64,000 bases of DNA from a bacterium BMS3Bbin08 (lineage in GTDB: Bacteria > Nitrospirota > Thermodesulfovibrionia > UBA6902 > BMS3Bbin08): the NCBI GenBank assembly GCA_002897775.1, contig BDTR01000022.1:1-64000 (forward strand), written 5' to 3'. The notes under the pieces were generated by a model that searched no databases, was not told the DNA's origin, and worked only from the letters and a program-made list of their open reading frames with translations. Position numbers and translations under genes: made by a program. Positions 41,663-48,457 of this stretch are shown here, piece after piece. The stretch's first letter is position 1; each line of letters opens with the position of its first letter.

Positions 41663-43540
41663 ATGAAAATTATTCTGCCTTCTGAAAAAAGTATCCCTGT
41701 CGAGCCGGGTGTATCTGTCTTTCAGGCCCTTAAAAAAGAGGGCGTTCACCTTACTTCCTCGTGCGGCGGCAAAGGCACCTGCGGTAAATGCAAAATAATC
41801 GTTAAAAGCGGTCCTGTTGATACACGTTCGACAACAAAACTTACAAAGGGAGAGATAAAAAAAGGCGCTGTCCTGGCCTGCCAGAGCTTTCCGCGGGGAG
41901 ACATACAGATCGAGATCCCGAAAGAATCAGAGCTTATAGTCGAAGGCAAAATTGCCACCGGCAAATCAAAAGACCTGCAGGAACTTCTGCATTCAACAGG
42001 CGCGAAAAGAGAACCCCTAACCAGGAGAATTGTGCTCCAGCTTCCCCCGCCTTCCCTTAATGACAATATCAGCGACCTCGAACGTTTAAAAAGAGAGTTT
42101 GTTACAAAGGGACTTGGATGTTTAAGGGTGCCTTTCAGGTTCCTGATAAACCTCGCTGGTATAGTACGAAAAAAGGATTGGGAGATCACCCTGTCTACTA
42201 TCAATGCCGGGGACTGCTGCGAGATCACCAATATTTCCCCGGGCAACAGAACATCTGCCCGGTACGGAATCGCCATTGACATAGGGACGACCACTGTTGT
42301 CGCATATCTTATAGACCTTAATGATGGAACTCTTGTGGATATCGCCTCCACCTATAACTCTCAGATACAGTTTGGTGACGATGTTATAACAAGGATCATA
42401 TATGTGGAGGAGCATAACGCGTTAAAATCCCTTCACAGGACCATTATAGTCGACATCAATGACCTGATTTCACTGCTGAGAAAAACACATACCATAAATA
42501 TCGACTCCATAGACAGTCTTGTTACGGCCGGCAACCCGACAATGACGCATATTTTCCTGGGCCTTGACCCTGCCTCCATACGGCAGGAGCCATATATACC
42601 GACAGCAAACAGTTTCCCGGTCTCTCATGCCGGAGAGCTTGGAATAAAAACAAACCCCAACACGCCTGTTTACACGTTTCCGTGCGTATCAAGTTATGTC
42701 GGAGGCGATATAGTTTCAGGCGTTCTCGCGTCCAGACTTCATAAAAGTCAGGACCTCTGCCTTTTTATGGATGTCGGCACTAACGGCGAGATAGTCCTGG
42801 GAAATTCCGAGTGGCTTGTCACAGCAGCGTGCTCTGCCGGCCCGTGTTTTGAAGGCAGCGGGATCAGGCACGGCATGAGGGCGACAGAAGGCGCTATCGA
42901 GGATGTCAGGATAAACCGGAAAACGCTTGAGCCGGAAATAGAGATAATAGGCGAAGGCGTGAAACCCTTAGGAATATGCGGATCCGGAATGATCGACGCA
43001 GTCGCTGAGATGTTCATAACCGGAATTCTGGACCAGAAAGGGAAATTACAGAAAAGCGCGTCTGACAGGATAAGAGACGGTGACAACGGACCCGAGTTTG
43101 TTGTGTATTCCGGAGACAACAGGGACATCGTCCTTACAGAACCGGACATTGAAAATATAATCAGGGCAAAGGCTGCCATATACGCCGGACTTTCCATGCT
43201 TCTTAAAGAAATGGGGTACACGTTTGCGGATGTGCACAGGATGTTCATAGCAGGCGGCTTTGGCAAATTTCTGGACGTGGAAAAGGCTGTAATACTGGGA
43301 ATGCTGCCTGATATTCCAAAGAAAAAATTCACGTACCTGGGGAACACCTCTATTATCGGCGCTTACCTTTGCACTCTCTCTCAAAATTTGCGCGAGGAGG
43401 CAGAGGAAATAGCAGGAAAAATGACCTATATCGAATTGTCTGTGTCGCGTTCATTCATGGATGAGTATGTTTCAGGACTTTTTATCCCGCATACAAATAT
43501 AGACGCCTTCCCGGGTGTCAAAAAACTGCTCAAGAAGTAA
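41663..43540 (+). CDS. Reductive activator of corrinoid proteins (RACo/RamA-like, 2Fe-2S + ASKHA)
   Basis: 625 residues. An N-terminal plant-type [2Fe-2S] domain has C34, C40, C43 and C73 (SSCGGKGTCGKC and LACQ). A linker is followed by an ASKHA ATPase-like domain with YGIAIDIGTTTVVAYLID, DVGTNGEIVLG and FIAGGFGKFLDVEKA (DUF4445). Proteins of this kind use ATP and a low-potential electron to return corrinoid cofactors to Co(I), as in methyl-transfer and acetyl-CoA-pathway enzymes. No corrinoid protein is adjacent, though cobalamin genes occur at the right end. It appears monocistronic. Confidence 0.9.
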   Translation: MKIILPSEKSIPVEPGVSVFQALKKEGVHLTSSCGGKGTCGKCKIIVKSGPVDTRSTTKLTKGEIKKGAVLACQSFPRGDIQIEIPKESELIVEGKIATGKSKDLQELLHSTGAKREPLTRRIVLQLPPPSLNDNISDLERLKREFVTKGLGCLRVPFRFLINLAGIVRKKDWEITLSTINAGDCCEITNISPGNRTSARYGIAIDIGTTTVVAYLIDLNDGTLVDIASTYNSQIQFGDDVITRIIYVEEHNALKSLHRTIIVDINDLISLLRKTHTINIDSIDSLVTAGNPTMTHIFLGLDPASIRQEPYIPTANSFPVSHAGELGIKTNPNTPVYTFPCVSSYVGGDIVSGVLASRLHKSQDLCLFMDVGTNGEIVLGNSEWLVTAACSAGPCFEGSGIRHGMRATEGAIEDVRINRKTLEPEIEIIGEGVKPLGICGSGMIDAVAEMFITGILDQKGKLQKSASDRIRDGDNGPEFVVYSGDNRDIVLTEPDIENIIRAKAAIYAGLSMLLKEMGYTFADVHRMFIAGGFGKFLDVEKAVILGMLPDIPKKKFTYLGNTSIIGAYLCTLSQNLREEAEEIAGKMTYIELSVSRSFMDEYVSGLFIPHTNIDAFPGVKKLLKK

Positions 43541-43630
43541 ACCCCTGTTTTTTTATAAATCCTACTGCTGACAGCGTATATTATGAATGTTTTTTGTTAT
43601 AATAGTGTGATAACTTTTTACAGAATGTAA

Positions 43631-43663
43631 ACCCCGTTAGAATGAAAACTTTTCTAACGGGGT
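43631..43663. repeat. CCCCGTTAGA palindromic repeat, copy D
   Basis: ACCCCGTTAGAA (43631-43642) is perfectly complementary to TTCTAACGGGGT (43652-43663); the 9-nt loop is TGAAAACTT. It lies 26 bp before the CheY-like start and so within its leader. Confidence 0.85.
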
Positions 43664-43688
43664 AAAACTGATAAGAAAGAGGTTCCAG

Positions 43689-44054
43689 GTGAACAAAAAG
43701 AAAGTCCTCTTAGTTGATGACAGTGCTGCAACTATCCATCAAATGCGGAAAATCCTCGAAGATTCAGGCATGTTTGAGGTTGTTGGTCACGGGAAAAACG
43801 GGGCTGAGGGGGTCCAGCTCTACACATCTTTAAAGCCTGATATTGTATGCATGGACCTTATGATGCCTGTAATGGACGGGCTTCAGGCCATCAGGACCAT
43901 AACGAGCATTGACAAAAGCGCCAAGATAGTGGTTGTCTCATCAGCCGCGGGTGTAGGAGATAAGACCACAGAGGCCATCAGGTTCGGCGCAAAAAATATT
44001 ATTGCAAAACCGCTTGAAGCGGAAAACGTGATCGAGATACTGAATAAGCTCTAA
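43689..44054 (+). CDS. CheY-like single-domain response regulator
   Basis: 121 residues from a GTG start with AGAGG upstream. Receiver fold only: acidic pocket in LLVDDS, phospho-acceptor Asp in DIVCMDLMMPVMDG, Thr/Ser switch in VVVSSA and Lys in IIAKPLE. The family is a phosphorylated output for a histidine kinase. No kinase is nearby, but the next gene, 26 bp downstream, is CheX-like and would be its phosphatase. Confidence 0.9.
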   Translation: MNKKKVLLVDDSAATIHQMRKILEDSGMFEVVGHGKNGAEGVQLYTSLKPDIVCMDLMMPVMDGLQAIRTITSIDKSAKIVVVSSAAGVGDKTTEAIRFGAKNIIAKPLEAENVIEILNKL

Positions 44055-44080
44055 ACAGAGCTAACAACAAAGGTGTTACA

Positions 44081-44941
44081 GTGCCGGTAAAATTTTTTGG
44101 TCAGTACCTATTGGAAAAAGGCCTTATCCTGCCTCGTCAGCTTATGCAGGCCGTCAAATACCAGGCGGAAAAAAATCTGCGGTTCGGTCAATACGCCGTT
44201 GCCAAGGGTTATCTCACGGAAAAAGACGTGGAGAAGATACAAAATCAGCAAAAAAGCGTTGATAAGAGATTTGGCGAGATAGCTCAGGACCTGAACATTC
44301 TGACACGGGCGCAGGTAGAAGAGATATTAACCATGCAGAAGAATGACCATAAACTCCTGGGCAGGGTGCTGGTCAAAAAGGAATTACTGACCAGTGAAGT
44401 GGTAGAAAGGGAGCTCGTGTTATTCAAAGAAGACCAGAGCAAATATGACCTGGGAGATATCGTTGCACCGCCAGGCGTCAGAAACCCGGAGATCGTAAGG
44501 GAAATAGTGGACCTGAGTCATAAAATGCTGCAGCGCATGACAAACCTGAACGCCAAGGTTAAAAAAGGCTTTATAAGCAAGGATGAACCCCAAAGAAACT
44601 TCCTGTTGATCTCGATCTTTTTATCCGGGAACCTGGAATATGAGTATGTTCTCTCCATGTCCAACGAGATATCAAGGCTGGTTACCGCCGCTGTTCTCGG
44701 TTCTGATACCGCCGGCATTTCCAGGGAACTGATCTCTGACGGGGTCAAGGAATTCTGCAATATCGTGTGCGGAAATATCATTGCCAGGCTGTCCCAGAAA
44801 GGCCGGAGTGTGGATATTTCCACGCCCCGGGAAATACCTTTTTCTGACAACGGGTATAATCTTGTGAAAGGCAGGAATGCCATATACTACCCGATCGTTT
44901 CTCCAAAAGGGGACAGCGCCCTGATCCTGATAGAAAGATAA
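44081..44941 (+). CDS. CheX-like phosphatase with N-terminal MshEN/GspE-type repeats
   Basis: 286 residues from GTG 44081. The N-terminal half holds three repeats of the type FGQYLLEKGLI / FGQYAVAKGYL / LLGRVLVKKEL, each followed by a helix, as in GspE/MshE N-terminal domains that can bind c-di-GMP. The C-terminal half is CheC/CheX-like, with SDGVKEFCNIVCGNIIAR carrying the family E-x-x-N pair. It probably dephosphorylates the adjacent CheY-like protein, perhaps under second-messenger control; that link is inference. It converges with the XRE gene. Confidence 0.78.
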   Translation: MPVKFFGQYLLEKGLILPRQLMQAVKYQAEKNLRFGQYAVAKGYLTEKDVEKIQNQQKSVDKRFGEIAQDLNILTRAQVEEILTMQKNDHKLLGRVLVKKELLTSEVVERELVLFKEDQSKYDLGDIVAPPGVRNPEIVREIVDLSHKMLQRMTNLNAKVKKGFISKDEPQRNFLLISIFLSGNLEYEYVLSMSNEISRLVTAAVLGSDTAGISRELISDGVKEFCNIVCGNIIARLSQKGRSVDISTPREIPFSDNGYNLVKGRNAIYYPIVSPKGDSALILIER

Positions 44942-44954
44942 AAAACCGCTTTGA

Positions 44955-45326
44955 TTATTTCTTCCAAAATTTCTTTTCAAGTTTTAAGAGATCAATATAA
45001 TGATCTCTCAGCCCGGAAGGAAGGTCATTTAATAGGGCAAGTATTTCCTTTTTGGAGTATGTTCTTTTTTCTCTTTTATAATCAGCGGTCTCTTCACAAA
45101 TAAGTTCGGCCCCTCCCGTACCTTCCCTGAAAAACTCAATAACGGGGATATCTAATGCCTCTGTTATATGCTCAATAGACTTTTGAGTGAACATTCTTTT
45201 ACCATTCTCGAGCTGGTTAATATACCCCTGTGACAGTCCACTTCTCAGAGCCACCTCTTCCTGGGTCAACCCCAGTTTTTTCCTTATATTTCTGAGATTT
45301 TTACCGACTATGTTCTTTCTTTTCAC
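44955..45326 (-). CDS. XRE-family helix-turn-helix regulator
   Basis: 123 residues: an N-terminal Cro/CI-type HTH (LRNIRKKLGLTQEEVALRSG, QGYINQLENGKR) and a helical C-terminal part that may mediate dimerisation. Its start is divergent from a response-regulator gene, and a 12-bp inverted repeat with an embedded consensus promoter lies between them, so it is probably an autoregulated repressor of both directions. Confidence 0.88.
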   Translation of the reverse strand: MKRKNIVGKNLRNIRKKLGLTQEEVALRSGLSQGYINQLENGKRMFTQKSIEHITEALDIPVIEFFREGTGGAELICEETADYKREKRTYSKKEILALLNDLPSGLRDHYIDLLKLEKKFWKK

Positions 45327-45365
45327 TATAAAATCCTATAATACCTTGACGTCACTTAACAATTT

Positions 45366-45412
45366 CACTGTGCAATATTTTACTTGACATAATTATTGCA
45401 CGGTGCTATAAA
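45366..45412 (+). promoter_or_regulatory. Operator inverted repeat over a consensus promoter
   Basis: CACTGTGCAATA (45366-45377) and TATTGCACGGTG (45394-45405) are inverted copies (11 of 12). They enclose TTGACA (45384-45389), and TATAAA (45407-45412) follows after a 17-bp spacer; the right arm lies in that spacer. A dimer or tetramer of the XRE protein bound here would block the rightward promoter. The leader to the regulator at 45602 is about 180 nt; I see no gene in it. Confidence 0.75.
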
Positions 45413-45601
45413 TATGCAGTATACGTAGTCCTTACATAATCACATATAGATGAAATTGATCGATTAAAAGCCGCGGGCAAACAAATGGACCGTCCAGATT
45501 TCCGTGGATGGGGGATGCCGTGAAAAGACTTCTTGCTATTTTTGAAATTAAGTATTAAATTGTAGAGGCTTTCAGAAAAATATTATTAATATTGTACACA
45601 A

Positions 45602-45991
45602 ATGAACGATAAAATAAAAATCCTCATAATCGACGACCAGGCGGCACCAAGAGAATCCGCCAGGATGATCCTGAAAAACAGGTATAATGTTGCTACGACC
45701 GAAGGGGCAATTGAAGGTTATCAATACCTGGCTGAGAATCCGGTCGATCTGATATTTATTGACATAAAAATGCCGAACATCGACGGGATAACCGCCCTTC
45801 GGGAGATCAAGAAAAAATACCCTGAAGTACTGGTTATATTATTTAGTGGTTATATAACACCTGAGATAACCCAGCAGGCTTTAAAGCTCGGTGCGTATAA
45901 ATGCCTGAGAAAGCCCTTTGACAAAGATGACCTCTTTGACACTGTTAAAGAAGCGCTCAAAGACCGGGAGGGACGGGGCAGACCTCTGTAA
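45602..45991 (+). CDS. Response regulator, receiver domain only
   Basis: 129 residues: ILIIDDQ acidic pair, phospho-acceptor Asp in DLIFIDIKMPNIDG, ILFSGY switch and Lys in CLRKPFDKDDL. No output domain. It is the probable target of the XRE-controlled promoter at 45.4 kb. Its input kinase is not in the window. Confidence 0.9.
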   Translation: MNDKIKILIIDDQAAPRESARMILKNRYNVATTEGAIEGYQYLAENPVDLIFIDIKMPNIDGITALREIKKKYPEVLVILFSGYITPEITQQALKLGAYKCLRKPFDKDDLFDTVKEALKDREGRGRPL

Positions 45992-46063
45992 AAGATAAGG
46001 GCTTCTATCACACCGGGCAGACCACGAAGAAGAATTTGGCAGGTTTTTTCTCACGGGGCAGGT

Positions 46064-48196
46064 CTATGCCATTGCAAAGGCGATCTCTCTGTCTTCGATA
46101 CTCACTCTCTCTATTACTACCCTGATATTATTCCCTATGGAAAAGGTCCGTTTACTGTTTCTGCCGACAAGACAGTAGCATTCTTCATTGAACCTGTAGT
46201 AATCTCCCGGCATATTGGACACATGAAGAAATCCGCTGACAAAGAAATCCTTCAGCTGGACCTTCAGACCATAAGGCGTAATAGCAGATATCACGCCTTC
46301 ATACTCATTCCCCGCCTTGTCCTTCATGAACCATGCCCTCATCACATCCATTATCTCACGTTCAGCCTCATCAGCCGCCCTTTCGGTCTTTGAAGAGTGA
46401 AAAGCGATCTCAGGCAGCAGGTTTTCAAGAAGTCCGCGTTTTTTATCAGAGGGCCCTTTCCCCTTTATCCGGTCCTTCAATATCCTGTGCACCACAAGAT
46501 CCGGATATCTCCTTATCGGAGAAGTAAAATGCGTATATGACTTGGACGCAAGGCCAAAATGTCCGATATTCTCTGTAGAATATTTTGCCTGCTTGAGCGA
46601 GCGCAAAAGCAGTATGTTCACAAGGGTTTCCTCGGTTATTCCTTTTGCCTGCCGGAATATCTTATGAAAGGCCGTTGGCCCGGTTCTTTTTACCTGCAGT
46701 CCGAATGAACTAAATATCTTCTTCAGCCCCTCAAGCTTGGAGGCGTCAGGCTTTTCATGCACTCTGTAGATCATGGGGACCCCCATGTCCTCAATATGAG
46801 AGGCAACCGCCTCATTGGCCGCGATCATGAATGCCTCGATGATCATATGACCCACGTTCCGCTCAGCCTTGATTATTGCCTCAGGCCGTCCCTGAATATC
46901 GAGGAGAACCTCCGGCTCGGGCAGGTCAAAATCAAGACTGCCGCGCCTGATGCTCTGCTGCCTGAGAAGTTCATACAGCTCTTTTATAAGTTCAAAGCTC
47001 TCAAGCAAATAACCGTACTTTTTTCTTTCAGCCCGGTCATTGTCCGTAAGTATCTTCCTTACAGATGTATAGGTCATTCTTTCATTGCTGTTTATAACGC
47101 TCGGGTAAAATCTCTTTTTTAACAGATTCCCCTTCCTGTCAAACCTCATCTCAACGGTGAACGTCAGCCTGTCGGACCTTGGCACCAGACTGCAAAGATC
47201 ATTTGAAAGCACCTTGGGAAGCATGGGGATCACCCTGCCCGGGAAATAAACGCTTGTGCCCCTTTGCCTTGACTCCAGGTCCAGCCTTGAGTCCCACGGC
47301 ACATAGTGGCTCACGTCCGCGATATGCACCCAAAGTATGAATCCCCCGGCCATTCTCCTGATAGATACCGCGTCATCAAAGTCCTTTGCGCTCTCTCCGT
47401 CAATGGTCACTGTCAGCAGATCACGGCAGTCAACCCGGCCCTGCGCGCTTATTCCCCCGGTAGACCCCTTTAGATGTTTACTATCTAACGGGGTAAATTC
47501 TCTGGCCTCTTTAAGCACGGCAGAAGGAAATTTATGTGGAAGACCGTGGTCTTCAATGACCATCTCGATCTCAGACCTGGGCCCATCAGTGGCCGGAATG
47601 ACCTTCAGTACCCTGCCCTCAGGCGGTCTTGACACAGTGGGATAGGCTGTCAGCTCAACAACAACAATATCTCCGACCTTTGCTTTTGATATTTTTTCCG
47701 GGCTGATATAAACATCAAACGGGATCTTCCTGCTCCTTGGCTTCACATAATAGAAGTTCTTCCCATAACAGAGTTTTCCTACAACCTTTTTTCTCCGCCG
47801 CTCAAGGATCTTTATTATCCTGCCTTCTCTTTTTGCCGGGCTCTCAACACGGACTATCACTCTGTCTCCCGACATTGCGCCGGATGTTTTTCTCGGCGGG
47901 ATAAAAAGGTCTTTTTCCCCTGCCTTCTCCGGCACCACGAACCCGTAACCATCCCTGTGAGCCTCAAAAAACCCGGGAACAAGACTCATCTGCTCAGCTA
48001 TTCCGTAAAGATTCGACCGGGTTTTAAAAACAGCGCCTGAATTGACCAGCGAGCGAAGGACCCGCTTGAGCATGCGGGCCTCTTTTTTCCGGATATCCAG
48101 CGCCCTGGAAATTTCTCTGAAGCTTACGGGTTTACTGGTCCTTTTCTTTAAAAAAGAGAGGACAGATTCCTTTTCTATGATATCTTTCGGGAGCAT
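46064..48196 (-). CDS. rnr: Ribonuclease R
   Basis: 710 residues: N-terminal winged helix, two cold-shock domains (EAHRDGYGFVVPEK), the RNB catalytic domain with DGESAKDFDDAVSI (Asp cluster) and FTSPIRRYPDLVVHR, and a C-terminal S1 domain. It is a processive 3'-5' exoribonuclease that digests structured RNA. About residues 232-244 (EFTPLDSKHLKG) are encoded by a palindromic repeat in frame, lying between the second cold-shock domain and the RNB domain. Confidence 0.94.
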   Translation of the reverse strand: MLPKDIIEKESVLSFLKKRTSKPVSFREISRALDIRKKEARMLKRVLRSLVNSGAVFKTRSNLYGIAEQMSLVPGFFEAHRDGYGFVVPEKAGEKDLFIPPRKTSGAMSGDRVIVRVESPAKREGRIIKILERRRKKVVGKLCYGKNFYYVKPRSRKIPFDVYISPEKISKAKVGDIVVVELTAYPTVSRPPEGRVLKVIPATDGPRSEIEMVIEDHGLPHKFPSAVLKEAREFTPLDSKHLKGSTGGISAQGRVDCRDLLTVTIDGESAKDFDDAVSIRRMAGGFILWVHIADVSHYVPWDSRLDLESRQRGTSVYFPGRVIPMLPKVLSNDLCSLVPRSDRLTFTVEMRFDRKGNLLKKRFYPSVINSNERMTYTSVRKILTDNDRAERKKYGYLLESFELIKELYELLRQQSIRRGSLDFDLPEPEVLLDIQGRPEAIIKAERNVGHMIIEAFMIAANEAVASHIEDMGVPMIYRVHEKPDASKLEGLKKIFSSFGLQVKRTGPTAFHKIFRQAKGITEETLVNILLLRSLKQAKYSTENIGHFGLASKSYTHFTSPIRRYPDLVVHRILKDRIKGKGPSDKKRGLLENLLPEIAFHSSKTERAADEAEREIMDVMRAWFMKDKAGNEYEGVISAITPYGLKVQLKDFFVSGFLHVSNMPGDYYRFNEECYCLVGRNSKRTFSIGNNIRVVIERVSIEDREIAFAMA
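47463..47500. repeat. CCCCGTTAGA palindromic repeat, copy E, inside rnr
   Basis: GACCCCTTTAGAT and ATCTAACGGGGTAAATTC flank GTTTACT. The centre TTTAGATGTTTACTATCTAA is the reverse complement of copy B's centre apart from one base. It is translated in frame within RNase R. Confidence 0.85.
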
Positions 48197-48244
48197 GACT
48201 TTATGTTGGGATTATAACACGATGTTAAAAGTTGAAATATGAGA

Positions 48245-48450
48245 AACTTCAGATTTTAAATTTTAGATTTTAGATTTAGTGGTCACCCTTCGGGCAAGCA
48301 CAATGCACGGATTTGTTTACTATTGTATTCGCTCGCATCCACTCGCTATACATTTTTTCTCTCTACCCTCTACTTTCTACCTGTCCCGTTGTCCAGATTC
48401 TTCACCCCGCACCATATGGTTCAGGGCTTCAGAATCTAACGGGGCTCTCT
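48245..48450. repeat. Intergenic block of dispersed repeats between rnr and uvrA
   Basis: Contains ATTTTAAATTTTAGATTTTAG units, CTCTCTACCCTCTACTTTCT and a degraded CCCCG...CTAACGGGG palindrome (48404-48442). No gene or clear terminator is visible. Confidence 0.55.
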
Positions 48451-48457
48451 ACTTTTT

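Noticed and set aside
41746-42351. 201-codon open frame on the minus strand
   Set aside because: Antisense to the corrinoid activator, which has full family motifs.
45470-45530. GGGCAAAC...GGGGATGCC as a possible c-di-GMP riboswitch before the response regulator
   Set aside because: Only GGGCAAAC resembles the class I aptamer. The GACGCAAAGCC core and tetraloop receptor are missing.
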